DNA from: Zanthoxylum bungeanum
Lineage: Eukaryota > Streptophyta > Magnoliopsida > Sapindales > Rutaceae
Assembly (NCBI GenBank): GCA_019454045.1
Contig: SKCR01001873.1
Span: 1 to 64,000 of the forward strand
Direction: 5' to 3'
DNA: 64,000 bases
The position numbers and the translations under genes were made by a program. Below, one piece after another: positions 42,575-55,880 of this stretch (positions are counted from its first letter, which is position 1; each line of letters begins with the position of its first letter). The notes beneath the pieces are model-generated. The model was not told the origin of the DNA and did no database searches. It was given only the letters and a program-made list of their open reading frames with translations.

Positions 42575-44622
42575 TGTTGGTTTTCTATAAGGTCCCAAGG
42601 TCAAACAAGACATGAAATTATGTGTGAACACATCAACGGAGGTAGCGGAATACTCACATTGATCGGTTGAGTCGATTTGGAGACGATTCAAGCCCAAAAA
42701 CGTACTGCTTTCAGCCCACTGCATGCAGTCCACTGCCCTGCAAAACAGAAAATTGGGTGAAGAAACGGAGCTCCAATCTTCGTCGGATGGATCCCGTCTC
42801 ATGGGGGAACCTCCCTACCACCTTCGCAAGACTTGTAAGTGTGCTAGCACTTGATTTCTCACCATGAGAAACCACTCTTGCTTCCCTTTACTCACGCCCA
42901 AACTGGTTCAAAACCAGTGAAGAAATGGCCACCCATTGCCGTGAGAGGAAGAGAGAATTTGAGAGAGAAGAAGTTTTGTGTGTGTAATGGTTTGTTAATT
43001 AAATGATTTACCAAAAATCAATTTATATTTATGCCATAATTATTAAATTAATAATAAACTTATGACACAAATTCATGCAAAGGCTTAGAGTGTCAAACAC
43101 TTCATTTCCATGCAATACCATTGAGTGCATTGTACACAATCTCCATGCAAAGCATTAGAGTGTCAAATAAGCATAATATGACATGTGTCAAAGTTAATGC
43201 ATATCTTGACATGTGTCATGTGGGCCCCACACGTTTCCCAATGAAAGTGGGCCCACGTGCACTCACGCGTTCGGGTTCGATATTTCCGAAATACCGAGCT
43301 TACGTCGCGACGTTAATTCAATCGAATAATTTGACGTCGCTAACGAATTAATTCCAAACTAACTCGTTTGCCCGAATTAAAATCTAATTTTAATTACGCG
43401 TCGAAATCTAATTTCGTATAATATATCGAATATATTAATTTACCGATTAATTCCAATTAATCGTTATCTCTCTCTAGACGATATTTTATCCCAGATAAAA
43501 TATCTCCGTAATTAATCCTAGATTAATTTTCTCTCTCTTCTGTTATAATCCCAGATTATTCAAGAGTGCAAGTTGTGCGTCATCGGTGGATTATCGGGAA
43601 GCGACCCATGAGATCCCCGGATAATCTGGCAGTAAATACGGTCGTCGGAGTATCCGAATCACGTACGTACCAAGTACTACGTTCTACCGATTTACGAGAC
43701 AAGGTCGACTCCTAGCAAAGCACCAAGTCTTCCCAGGTTCTCCGACATATTCATCAAAGAATATCTAGATCTGTATCAAGCGTAGTATACAATTGTATTG
43801 TGCATATCGGCCCAGTATCGGATGGTCACGTGCTAGGGCTGGGGCTGGATAAGTGTCTGCCCCGTCCGAAACACATATCGGATGTCTGGTAACTAGTCTC
43901 TATAATCGGATATTCATGACCTGGTCATAATATCCCGATTGGATGCGCATCACTAAAAGAGCACTAATACCGTATCCTGCGTGACATCATCTCCATTATG
44001 ACTGGAGTGATACTTCCGTCTCGACATCACATCCAATACACTACGACTCTCTGATAAACCCAGAAGTGGTGAACACAGAACCAGTTAAGATCCCCCAACC
44101 ACCAAAACCAAAGTTTACCGATTGTCGTAAGTATTAGCGATGTAAGTCTCAGGTTAAGACTATACACACCTACCTTGATTTCGGCCTCCCATAGACACCT
44201 AGTCATAATACCAATGGGATTCCGAAGGGTCTATCCAGAGCGAAGCTGTTTCCCGTACCATCGGTGAAACACGACCTCCTATCGCACTTGCATAAGTATC
44301 CAATACTTATATATATGAGAACTATGCCGTTGTGCCCTCACAACGCGCACAAGTGCAATACTAGCCTATTCCGCATTATCGATGTCCAGTCTCGATAATA
44401 CTACGGCTAGGGATATTTAATGATTAATCCTTCGTGGACTGATACTGTCTCATATCATCTCAATCCAGGAACTAATCATAGGGACCTCTCTTCTTCATTT
44501 ATATATCTATGGTGATCTAATCACAAATGACGAGAGTGCAATTTCCTTGTTACATAGTTAATTTGCTACAACAACACAATGATCTGTGCAAATAGTGACG
44601 CTATGGGTCATTTTGTCCAACA
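42575..44622 (-). mobile_element. Copia E, 3' LTR
   Basis: 2048 bp, about 98% identical by eye to 50486-52547. Its minus-strand start (TGTTGGACAAAATGACCCAT) is related to the LTR start of F. Confidence 0.92.
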
Positions 44623-44636
44623 ATCTCCCACTTGGC
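44623..44636 (-). other. Polypurine tract of copia E
   Basis: Minus strand CCAAGTGGGAGATT directly before the 3' LTR, the usual copia form. Confidence 0.8.
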
Positions 44637-44829
44637 ACATTGCGAGTCACTCAAGTGTCCTACACCTGAACTATGTACGGTTCGCTCAAATTGCTGAGGA
44701 AAGGTTTTCGTCAGCGGATTTGTTTGATTATCGTTTGACGCGATTTATACGATCATCACATCGCCACGATGTATGATCCGAACGAATCATGATATAGAAG
44801 TATATATCTGGATCGTCGATGAGACCTTT

Positions 44830-45320
44830 AATTCCTTAGCCTGTGCTGACGCCTAGCTCAGCTGCTAACAGAACTATATCTAATCTAATTAGATTTATTT
44901 TTGACCCAAAAGCTTCTATTGCTTCTATTGCTGCCTCAGCTGCAGCAATAATCCGCATTTGTTGTTTATTCGGCAACAGTTATCTTGCTTGGAAGATTTC
45001 CAGCTCACTGTCCCGGTGTTCAAACTTTATAGTACCAAGTATTTTACTGTTTGGAAACTTGCAGCAGTGATCCCAGTCACTTCAAGTTCTCCTTCTCCAT
45101 AGTAAAAGATAGCATCTTTAGTTCTCAGAGATACTAACAGATGTTCTTAACTTCAATCCAGTGACTGTCACTTGGATTGACCTGATTGTGACTCCATATG
45201 CTTGAAGCGTATGAGACACCAATACAAGTACATTTTAAATGTACAATTTCCCAGAGAGTGTTAACAACTCCAAATCTATCCCAGTAGATCTTTATTCCTC
45301 TAATAAAGGTTGTTACTCCC
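44830..45320 (-). pseudogene. pol: Copia E RNase H
   Basis: Minus-strand fragments such as NPSDSHWIEVKNI (45140-45190) and AAAEAAIEAIEAF (44890-44945) match the copia RNase H pattern that ends in an AEYVA...EA...W region. Heavily decayed. Confidence 0.6.
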
Positions 45321-45689
45321 AGAATTCTACGGAGAATTTCTATTGAAAGCCAAGCTTTCAACAATAGTTTTATGGGAATTTCACACTGTCAGTGCGCTCT
45401 CCCTAACCTCCTTATATACACAAGAATTATTTCGTTTTGAGTCAAATCATAACCATTATGATTATTTCAAAACGACAGTTCCAAGAACCTTATGCTTGAT
45501 CCAATATCAATCCAAACATGCATGGATCGAATAACCCGAAGCATCATCCAAGTGGATCGAATAACCCGCAAACCTTGTTTGTCGGTTATACAAAATCGTC
45601 AGGATGTTGTAAACATCCTCCAAAAGGTTTCCTTTTCAGGAAAGCGATTTTGATTTGTAACTAACATATTTCATAAATGAAATATATAG

Positions 45690-46010
45690 TTATCAATAAG
45701 CATCTTCAAAATGGATTTACCATGGCAACAGGTAAAAGGTTGAACCGTTATTAACATAATGTTGATAACGATACCTTTCCGTCAAAACCTTAGCTTTGCA
45801 CGTTGGTATGTTGCCTTCCATGTATGTCTTCTTCCTTGAAGACGTTTAATGTACCATAGGCACAATGCCTTGTGGTACAACAACTAGTATCCAAACATAG
45901 TTGTTATACATGGAATCCATTTCGGATTCATGGCACTTTGCCATAACAGGGAGTCGATACCTCGTATCACTTCCTCATAACGTAGTCGGATGGTACACCT
46001 CCATAAGATT
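45690..46010 (-). pseudogene. pol: Copia E reverse transcriptase remnant
   Basis: The minus strand around 45880-45920 matches the MDSMYTNQVWTLV start of RT in F at nucleotide level, followed by a decayed KRKT...GNI part at about 45800. The later RT blocks are not evident. Confidence 0.65.
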
Positions 46011-46259
46011 GACATCTTTATGAGGTTAGATCAGAAACCCATACCCTAGGTTGTTTTCTGACTCTATCCGATCTACTAGTTTCTTGTGTATTTGAAGATT
46101 AATGGTATAGATTCATCATAGATGAACTATTTGTGTTCCATTAAGGACTTCGTGCCTTGAACAGTTTTACTACTCCGATTTTCATCGAGTATCACTATCC
46201 TCCCACTGACCACTGCATATCGGTATTCCTCTCAGGAAAACCGCATGGTGAGCAACAAT

Positions 46260-47010
46260 TACATTGTTCTCATGTGAGATTATAAGTACTATACTTAAGG
46301 TTTCCCTTAGGATAACTTATATTGACACTTATCCAATTTGGGTCCTTAGTTTGGTATCATCCAAACGTTATGCCTGGCATACCCAAATTATCAGGAATGA
46401 GAAACCACGTTTCTTTCCTGTTCATATCCTATATGATATCTGTCAAACAGATTTATATGGAACCTTATTCCAAATAAGTTTTTGCACTGTTAATACATAT
46501 CCTGTTGAAGGAAATAGTAGCTCAGAGCGACTCGTGATAAACCTTATCATGTCCAACAAAATTCGGTTTTTGGTTCGGACACACCGTCTAACTGACGTGT
46601 CTCGGGAGGAGTCCTCATATGAAAGAATACCGTACTCTTTCATGTACGTATGAAACTTACTGCTTAAGTATTTTCCATTACGGTATTACCGTGGCGGAAT
46701 AATACTATAGCCGATCTGTTTGTCTATTTCGTGTCGAAACTCTAAAAGTTTCCGATTTGTGTTCTTCAAAAGAAACACATAACCACAACGTGATGTCACA
46801 TCCGTTAAGGTCACGAAATATTCATGTTCACATCTAGCCTAGCTAGATATGGGCCCACTTACTTCACCATGAATAGGGCTAACAGATCGGTGGCCCTTTT
46901 ACTATTACCAAGTAAATAGTATTTTAGGTATTTAACCTAATAAACTAGATTCGTAGACCTTATTTGAATAGTCAAATCAGTCCTAGTACCCACTTCTCAA
47001 AAGTACGGAT
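46260..47010 (-). pseudogene. pol: Copia E integrase remnant
   Basis: 46850-46880 (GGGCCCATATCTAGCTAGGC on the minus strand) matches the DVCGPMSS segment of F integrase. 46330-46390 matches the WAYVKR...KSDKC segment near its C-terminus. Many stops. Confidence 0.7.
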
Positions 47011-47279
47011 ATACGAGTCTTGTTTAATTGTGTCCTAGACAACAATGCCACAAATAAGTCTCCATTGATCAAATCAATTTGAGCTATTTATTTGTCATTT
47101 ATATGTTTGAGATTTTATTTATATTCAAAATATAAATTCTGTTATTTACATCCAATGTATTATCTCAGTATCATCTTTATATAATGAAACACTTTAGTGT
47201 TCTAGAATATAAAGGTTTTATCCGCATGGATTAAACACTGATATAGAGATAATGTCTCTAGTAAAACTAGTTACATATA

Positions 47280-47440
47280 ACATTTCCTAATTTAGGTACC
47301 ATACCCCAAGGGTAGTTCCCAAACTTAGGTATTACGGTCGAAACAGCGACTTTCGTCCCGTTTCCAATCCGCAAAAATCTCGGCTTGAAGCCAGTATCCA
47401 GCTCACAGCGGATTCTGAACGTCAATACATATATGTATTA
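47280..47440 (-). pseudogene. pol: Copia E protease remnant
   Basis: The minus strand matches F 21285-21410 at nucleotide level (ACTGGCTTCA..., GAGTCGCTGTTT-like, CCCTTGGGG). The active-site part is not recognisable. Confidence 0.6.
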
Positions 47441-50400
47441 TGTACCACACTAAGTATTTAAAATTCAATTTCAATACTAGTAGTGAACATAACTTTGACA
47501 AATATTTTTAAAGTTAGAGCCTCGCCCTTTCTTTAATTCCTTCGTGTCTTCCATATCCAAATGGTAGTCACTTTGGGATATGTCAATTATCCTTTTCAAT
47601 ATTTCACAAACCACTTGGGTTTAGAATATCGAAATGATGTGCACCTTGTGCTACATGCCCAATTGCAAACTTTGACTTTTCTCCACTAGAATAGTCAATT
47701 AATTCTCCAGATTATTAATTGCAACTTTAATACTTTTAAATCTAAAGATAGATTTATTATAAGTATATTAATTAAGCACTAAAGTCATCATCACATAAAT
47801 CTTCCAAAGACTTTATGCTCTACTATTTGCTTAATATGGGCTTAGTCATAATAAGTTATTTTATCAAATAAATTAACCTATTATTAATTCCCAATTGAAA
47901 ATTAAATCATTTAAAACATTTAATCCAAGGATTATATATTTTAAATATTCAACTTTCAATTCTTTCTTGATTTCAATAGTCCAACTATTTAATCAATTTT
48001 AATAAGGTACTATTTATTATAATGATTACAATAATCCAATTATTTAATCAACTATAATTTTAATATTGATTACTATAATCCATTATAAAATCAACTATCA
48101 TTTAATTCAATTATATTGATTACTATAATCCAATTATAAAATCAACTATATATTGAATGAGTTTGTATATAGTCCAACTATATATTTTTAAAACAACATA
48201 AAATATTAGTCCGACTAATACTTTTGATTAATATGACGAGTAAAATAAAATGAGCGTGTTTAGCGAGTATTGAACGAATGTTGCAAATTCAATACTTGCC
48301 TCCCACTATTTTTCGTCGAGCCTCTAACCCTCTGTCGAGTACTCGGGAAACCGTGTTTCCTAGTGGGCTAGGATCCCGTTAAATATCACACAATCTTGAC
48401 TTTGGCCAACAATTGTATGATAATTAACTAGGTAGATCTCGAAGATCAATTGGATCTCATCCAACTCCTAGATCCAGTAGGTGGACATCCAAGTCCCAAC
48501 ATATATCTTATATATGCCTATATATCGAATATATATACCTAACCATTTTCCTCTGAATCAACTAGGCCTTGGCTTTGGCACAACAAACCTAATGATCCCA
48601 GTCAAGCGCGGACCCATTGACATGGAAGCTTCGTAATCAATGTCAATGGACAAGAAGTGGTCTTGACTTTGGCCAACAAACCACAACTTGGACACGACAC
48701 ACCGATATGGAACAAAGCCTCGTGATTAAAACACATCTTTGACGGACAAGGGCTTGACTTTGGCCAACAACCCCTGCCAATCTCGGATCTTGAGTAAGAA
48801 TCACTCAATGGAAGGAAAATAAACGCTTGATATTTAACGAGGGTTTTTCGCGTGCAAATTGGCTACCAATTTAATTATCTTTGTTAAGGTCTCATCATCA
48901 TACACACCCTTAAACATGCATTCTAAATACATAATAAAGCGAGTATGAAATAAAATAATAACGATATGCGGATGGATACTTTACACATTGATCCTAGATC
49001 AAATCTCTCTCTTTCTCACTCAAGCTAGCTAGCACTTGTACTACTTCTACCACCCGTTACACTACACTTCTAAAGAAACCTCATATACATAGAGGGGAAT
49101 AGGTGAGAAGAGAATACAAAGAGAAAGAAGGTGATAAGGCTGGACACGCAGGTCCAATTTAATAAATCAAATTTATTACAACAATTTCCAAAATTGCCCA
49201 CCCGACTAATATCCATCCGATATACGTTATTCATTCAACACAACCATGTATTCACACATACAAGCATGCTATCAATCAATCTAATCAAATTAATTAATCT
49301 GATAATTAAGTGATCATCCAATGTTCAAACAACGATTTGATTTTGTTCGAGTCAAACTCGTTTTTGCGAATAAGTACTCAAAGTACGAATTCATGAATTA
49401 AATTAAACTACATAATTAAATCCAATTTAACATGTATTTAATACTAATTCACTATTCAATTCCAAATTGAATATTGCACTTTATATTAATAAACCTTTTA
49501 CGATTTAAATTCCAAATTCAATCGTGTCGGGACTCAAAGTCCGATTAACGTCCAACGTCAATTTAATTTAAGTCTAATGGGCTTCAATTAATTTCTTTAG
49601 GCATGGGCTTCGGCAACCAAAGCCCAATAGTGGAATCACCCAAAATGCCTTAGAAATCAATTTCGGCCCATTAGGCCCAATTAAACATTAAAGGTTCATT
49701 AGTCGCAATTGGGCTTTATGGTTAAGGTTTTGGCCCAATTGGATCCAATCCACTTGGCCTAAACCAAACTTGATAAATCAAGCCCAATAGCCCCAAATAC
49801 AAAATTCAAGCCCAAATCCAATTAAGCCTAATGAATTAAATTACAACACTAATCCAATTACGCAATTTAATTACTAAAAGTGCATTATATGATTAATCAA
49901 CTAAATCAATATTTTTAAAACACCAAATTAGTCCAATTAATCATATTTAATTCATTATTACATGTCAAACACACATAATGAAAAATCAAACCAATTACAT
50001 GCTTGCTAAGTCTCGGCCAAGGAGGATTTTGTGTCCGATTCGGTTTCAATCCATCGAACCTACAATCGACATTAAATCAACTTCTCCGAATGATTTCACA
50101 CACATCCAATGTCAAAAACCAAAAACACCAAGACATTAAGGGCATATACCATTCGGCCAACACATGGAATTTAGGGTTTATGTTCAATTCAAAGTACAAT
50201 CCAATTGACATTAAATTAACATCATCCTACATGATTTTAACTCATCCAATGAATTAAAATCAACAAAATTCCAATGATTCAAAATCAATTTTGTATTCGG
50301 CCAAGGCATATAATTTGGGGAAAATAATTCCAAATCATTTTTCATCAAATTAGTCCAACCAAAATGAATTTAAACATGTTATAAGCATACTCAAACATTC

Positions 50401-50472
50401 AATTCATTCAAATCATGCTCAACAAACATTTACCCAAATTTTAAGCCCTACAAATTTCATGCTTGCAACTTA
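47441..50472 (-). other. Copia E gag region (decayed) and leader
   Basis: No clear gag. 48240-50472 is the leader counterpart of F 18134-20343, with many GGGCCCAA words. It has four copies of the motif CTTGACTTTGGCCAACA (48394, 48568 degenerate, 48662, 48752), colinear with those of F. ORFs here are chance. Confidence 0.65.
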
Positions 50473-50484
50473 GCTCTGATGCCA
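50473..50484 (-). other. Primer-binding site of copia E
   Basis: Minus strand TGGCATCAGAGC, one base from the initiator tRNA-Met PBS, one base inside the 5' LTR. Confidence 0.88.
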
Positions 50485-50485
50485 T

Positions 50486-52547
50486 TGTTGGTTTTCTATA
50501 AGGTCCCAGGTCAAACAAACACAAGACATGATGTGTGAACACATCAACGGAGGTAGCGGAATACTCACATTGATCGGTTGAGTCGATTTGGAGACGATTC
50601 AAGCCCAAAAACGTACTGCCTTTCACGCCCACTGCATGCAGTCCACTGCCCTGCAAAACAGAAAATTGGGTGAAGAAACGGAGCTCCAATCTTCGTCGGA
50701 TGGATCCCGTCTCATGGGGGAACCTCCCTACCACCTTCGCAAGACTTGTAAGTGTGCTAGCACTTGATTTCTCACCATGAGAAACCACTCTTGCTTCCCT
50801 TTAACTCACGCCCAAACTGGTTCAAAACCAGTGAAGAAATGGCCCCATTGCCGTGAGAGGAGAGAGAGATTTGAGAGAGAAGAAGTTTTGTGTGTGTAAT
50901 GGTTTGTTAATTAAAATGATTTACCAAAAATCAATTTATATTTATGCCATAATTTATTAAATTAATAATAAACTTATGACACAAATTCATGCAAAGGCTT
51001 AGAGTGTCAAACACTTCATTTCCATGCAATACCATTGAGTGCATTGTACACAATCTCCATGCAAAGCATTAGAGTGTCAAATAAGCATAATATGACATGT
51101 GTCAAAGTTAATGCATATCTTGACATGTGTCATGTGGGCCCCACACGTTTCCCAATGAAAGTGGGCCCACGTGCACTCACGCGTTCGGGTTCGATATTTC
51201 CGAAATACCGAGCTTACGTCGCGACGTTAATTCAATCGAATAATTTGACGTCGCTAACGAATTAATTCCAAACTAACTCGTTTGCCCGAATTAAAATCTA
51301 ATTTTAATTACGCGTCGAAATCTAATTTCGTATAATATATCGAATATATTAATTTACGATTAATTCCAAATTAATCGTTATCTCTCTCTAGACGATATTT
51401 TATCCCAGATAAAATATCTCCGTATTAATCCTAGATTAATTTTCTCTCTCTTCTGTTATAATCCCAGATTATTCAAGAGTGCAAGTTGTGCGTCATCGGT
51501 GGATTATCGGGAAGCGACCCATGAGATCCCCGGATAATCTGGCAGTAAATACGGTCGTCGGAGTAATCCGTATACCATACTACGTACCAAGTACTACGTT
51601 CTACCGATTTACGAGACAAGGTCGACTCCTAGCAAAGCACCAAGTCTTCCCAGGTTCTCCAGACATATTCATCAAAGAATCTAGATCTGTATCAAGCGTA
51701 GTATACAATTGTATTGTGCATATCGGCCCAGTATCGGATGATCACGTGCTAGGGCTGGGGCTGGATAAGTGTCTGCCCCGTCCGAAACACATATCGGATG
51801 TCTGGTAACTAGTCTCTATAATCGGATATTCATGACCTGGTCATAATATCCCGATTGGATGCGCATCACTAAAAGAGCACTAATACCGTATCCTGCGTGA
51901 CATCATCTCCATTATGACTGGAGTGATACTTCCGTCTCGACAACATCACATCCAATACACTACGACTCTCTGATAAACCCAGAAGTGGTGAACACAGAAC
52001 CAGTTAAGATCCCCCAACCACCAACCACCAAAACCAAAGTTTACCGATTGTCGTAAGTATTAGCGATGTAAGTCTCAGGTTAAGACTATACACACCTACC
52101 TTGATTTCGCTCCCTCCTAGACACCTAGTCATAATACCAATGGGATTCCGAAGGGTCTATCCAGAGCGAAGCTGTTTCCCCCGTACCATCGGTGAAACAC
52201 GACCTCCTATCGCACTTGCATAAGTATCCAATACTTATATATATGAGAACTATGCCGTTGTGCCCTCACAACGCGCACAAGTGCAATACTAGCCTATTCC
52301 GCATTATCGATGTCCAGTCTCGATAATACTACGGCTAGGGATATTTAATGATTAATCCTTCGTGGATTGATACTGTCTCATATCATCTCAATCCAGGAAC
52401 TAATCATAGGGACCTCTCTTCATTTATATATCTATGGTGATCTAATCACAAATGACGAGAGTGCAATTTCCTTGTTACATAGTTAATTTGCTACAACAAC
52501 ACAATGATCTGTGCAAATAGTGACGCTATGGGTCATTTTGTCCAACA
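50486..52547 (-). mobile_element. Copia E, 5' LTR
   Basis: 2062 bp, partner of 42575-44622. Differences are mostly small indels (for example ACACAAGACATG at 50519 and one or two bases elsewhere). Confidence 0.92.
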
Positions 52548-53861
52548 CAAGATGCCTAATATGGCTAAGTTTAATGGGAATAGGGATCCAAGGGTGCATC
52601 TCTCCGACAGTTTGTATCAGTCATGAGTTCAGTTGGCCTATCTCTGCGCCAAGTGCAGAAAATGTTTGGAATGTCACTCGAAGGAGCTCCCGTGGTGTGG
52701 TACCACAGTTTGGAGAAGAAAGTGAAGGAAGATTGGAGGGAGTTGGCTGATGTTTTCCTGAAGCAGTATGTCACTGACCTAGAGATCGATCTGTCACTCC
52801 GCGATCTGGAGAATGTTAAGCAGAAATCGGAGGAGAGTTTTAAGGAGTACGTGGACCGATGGAGGGGTCAGTTATTGAAAATGCAAACTAGGCCCTCGGA
52901 GAAGGACCAGATTAAAATGATCATCAAGGGCACCAAGCCCTCCATCTATGAGAAGCTAAGGAGGATTACCTCCATGATTACTGATTTTCGACATTTGAGG
53001 GAAACTGTCATGGATATTGAGGAAGAAGAGGCCGAAAACAGGAAATTCTATGGTCTGAACAGGAGGCCCATTGGGGGGACATCGGGAACAAAGCCTGTTT
53101 CTGTTGAGATTGCCGATATCCGGAACCGGAGATTCTCCAACTTGGGTAGGCCCTTGTCCAAAGTATTGGAGAAGTTGAAGAGACAAGGACTTCTGTCACC
53201 CCTAGAAGCCAAACCATTACCCAATCCCCCACCATCACATTATAACCTAAGCCTTTACTGTCACTTTCACCAACAAAAGGGCCATGACTTCGACAACTGC
53301 GCCCAACTCCGCCATGAAATCCAAGACCTGATAGACTCCAAGAAAATACCTGACCCAGAAACAGAACAGCCTGACACACACAGAAACCCCTTACCCAACT
53401 ACCGTGCCGTACCACCACTAGCCTATATGATCAATTCTGGCCTCCCAGAAGACCTTGTCCTAAAATCCTTTCACCCTCAAGCCTTTTGCCTGGGAATCTG
53501 GGATAGTACTAGTGAAGATGAGACTGAGCAGGGGAAAAACTTTTGGCTTGATTTCTCTAGCAGTGATGAGGAAGAAGTAAGGGGAATGACGCGCAACGGT
53601 CATTTTTACAATGATATGGCAGAAAAGGGTAAGAAAGTTTTGACAGATGGTAGAGAATTGGTTGAGACTGCAGAAAATACTGAGGGGGGTATAGTGCTGA
53701 GGCAATTGAGGAAGACTAGAGCACAAGTGAGTATCTGGGAACTGTTATGTGCATCTCGAGAACATAGGCAGGCCATGGTCGATGCCTTGAGCAAGATTAT
53801 GGTACCGGAAGATGCCAACCCTGCAATGTTTGTTGGGTCGGTTCAGAAAGAAGCTTTGTAG
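52548..53861 (+). pseudogene. gag: Element C gag, main part, to protease spacer
   Basis: After insertion E, gag resumes with MPNMAKFNGNRDP. A 2-bp insertion near 52601 shifts the frame, and a 412-aa open frame starts at 52623. It contains KMFGMSLEGAPVVWYHSL (capsid), SFKEYVDRWRGQLLKM, the knuckle YCHFHQQKGHDFDNC, the acidic TSEDETEQGK and the spacer LRQLRKTRAQVSIWELL. It ends at a TAG (53859) where A has a glutamine codon. This is the best-preserved gag in the window. Confidence 0.9.
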
Positions 53862-54273
53862 ATATCTTTTCCCGACGGAGGGGAGAAATCATAATAGGTC
53901 TCTATTTATTAGGGCCGAGGTAAGGGGCAAGAGAACTTCATGTGTAATGGTGGATGACGGTTCGTCCATCAATGTGTGCCCGCTGAAAATTTTGGCGAGA
54001 TTGGGTATGAAAGAAACAGACTTGGACCCATCCAGCACGACTATTAAAGCTTATGATGACAGCAAAAGGGGAGTCGAGGGTACTTTTGTGGCTATGGTCA
54101 AGGTAGGCCCTATTGAAGATGAGGTTGAGTTTACAGTGCTGGACATCCCATCCACTTTTGCCTTGTTGTTGGGAAGGCCTTGGTTTCACAAACTTGGGGG
54201 CGTGCCTTCCACTTTACATCAGATGATCAAGTTCCGTATAAGGGAGAAGTTGTTACTATCCGGTCTGAGGTAG
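53862..54273 (+). pseudogene. pol: Element C protease
   Basis: The shifted frame from 53812 holds LFIRAEVRGKRTSCVMV and VDDGSSINVCPLKIL (active site), then VGPIEDEVEFTVLDI and LLLGRPWFHKLGG. A small deletion near 53870 separates it from gag, and another shift near 54235 separates it from the linker. Confidence 0.88.
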
Positions 54274-55013
54274 ATAATGCCGTGGCTGCCTTGGAGATAC
54301 AACCTTTCACGAGGTTTCATGTGTCAGCTACTTTTGAGGAATGGGTGGATCCTAGGGTGGCTAGGATCATGAATAAAATGAAGTTTGAGCCGGGTGAAGG
54401 TTCAAAATTGCCAGATTTCAGAGGACAGACTACTCGGAAAGGTTTGGGGTACAAATCTGATGAAGAAAAACCGAAGGTCAAGAAAAAGGGCCTGAAACTG
54501 ATGGAGTGTTTTGTGAAAGCTTCAGGATATCAAGGGGAGCCTGAACCTGTGGAAGTTAATGGAATTGTGGTACCTGGGTTTGAGATATTCCAGGATATGT
54601 TCGGTAAGAAGCTGATAGTTGAAGAAATTGTGAAGAAAGAAGAAGAGAATTGGGCGGAAGAACTAATGAAGTTGGAGAGCCTGACTCTGGGAGAGGACGA
54701 AAAGTCTGAAGAAGACCTGATTGCAGACGAAAAAGTGTCTATAGATGATGAAGACATTTACCTTCCTGATTTGTTTGAATGTACTTCTGCATTATCCAAT
54801 AATAAAGACATTTCTTTTGCTTACTTGCCTGAGTCATTTCCATTTACTCTGCACGAATCAAGCATATTTGACATCAGTTCAGCCAGAACTACTGCATTTA
54901 ACTTCGGTACAATTGAGAACCCCAAGGAAATCCTGATTACAAGTGAAGTAACCTCCGAAGAGAGGGAGAAACTAGAAGAAGTGTTGGTCAGATATGCCAA
55001 AGTGTTTGCTTGA
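54180..55013 (+). CDS. pol: Element C protease-to-RT linker (277-aa frame)
   Basis: Counterpart of 3475-2555 in A: FEPGEGSKLPDFRGQ, GLGYKSDEEKPK, then an acidic stretch (LTLGEDEKSEEDLI, DDEDIYLPDL) and VRYAKVFA. It ends at TGA 55011, where A has Trp in FAWSYED. Part of the polyprotein, not a separate gene. Confidence 0.75.
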   Translation: MVSQTWGRAFHFTSDDQVPYKGEVVTIRSEVDNAVAALEIQPFTRFHVSATFEEWVDPRVARIMNKMKFEPGEGSKLPDFRGQTTRKGLGYKSDEEKPKVKKKGLKLMECFVKASGYQGEPEPVEVNGIVVPGFEIFQDMFGKKLIVEEIVKKEEENWAEELMKLESLTLGEDEKSEEDLIADEKVSIDDEDIYLPDLFECTSALSNNKDISFAYLPESFPFTLHESSIFDISSARTTAFNFGTIENPKEILITSEVTSEEREKLEEVLVRYAKVFA

Positions 55014-55880
55014 TCCTATGAGGACATGCATGGGGTAGACAGAAACATTGCCCAGCACACAATACCAACTTATCCAAATATGAGGCCAGTAAAATAGAAA
55101 CTCCGACGGATGAGACCAGAATGGGCTGAGAAAGTCAGAGAAGAGGTTAAGAAACATATAGATGTGGGGTTCCTGGAAGTAGTAAAGTATCCTGAATGGT
55201 TGGCTAATATAGTGCCGGTGCCAAAGAAAGACGGGAAGGTCAGAATGTGTGTAGACTACAGAGATCTCAACAAGGCTTGTCAAAAAAGATGATTTTCCTC
55301 TGCCGCATATAGATGTTCTGGTTGATAGTGCGGCTTTATCTGCCATGTATTCATTTGCAGATGGATTTTCAGGTTACAATCAGGTTCTCATGGCTGAGGA
55401 AGACAAACACAAGACTGCATTTGTTACTGAGTGGGGTACTTATTGTTAAAAGGTAATGCCGTTTGGGCTTAAGAATGCAGGGGCTACTTATCAGCGGATG
55501 GCCACTACACTTTTCCACTACTTGATGCACAAAGAGATTGAGGTGTATGTGGATGACATGATGGTGAAATCAGAGACAAGAGTTGGGCATATTGAAGCAC
55601 TGGAAAGGTTCCTTCAGAGAGTTGACAGATACAACCTGCGACTTAATCCCAAGAAATATGTGTTTGGGGTGACATCAGGGAAATTGCTTGGTCATACAGT
55701 GGGAATGGGTGGAATAGAGGTAGAGTCCGAAAAGATCAAGGCAATCACAGAAATGCCTACACCGAAGACAGAAAAAGAAGTCAGAGCATTCTTGGGGAAG
55801 ATTCAGTACATCAGTCGGTTCATCGCCAAGTTGACATCAGTATGTGAGCCTATCTTCAATCTGTTGAGAAAAGTCAGCCG
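55014..55880 (+). pseudogene. pol: Element C reverse transcriptase
   Basis: Open pieces 55110-55292 and 55456-55884 hold EWLANIVPVPKKDGK, VDYRDLNKAC, a one-base shift, the FADGFSGYNQ block, a TAA where A has Tyr (55447), and then VMPFGLKNAGATYQRM and YVDDMMVKSETRVGH with the catalytic Asp pair. LNPKKYVFGVTSGKLLGH and KIQYISRFIAKLTSVCEP follow (connection domain). At least two stops and one frameshift. Confidence 0.92.

Larger units (their letters stand above)
42575..52547 (-). mobile_element. Copia element E, nested in C gag
   Basis: A 9.97 kb element on the minus strand with LTRs 42575-44622 and 50486-52547, both TGTTGG...CCAACA on the plus strand. The flanking CAAG is repeated (42571-42574 and 52548-52551). 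Its coding parts are decayed but recognisable by comparison with F. Confidence 0.92.
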
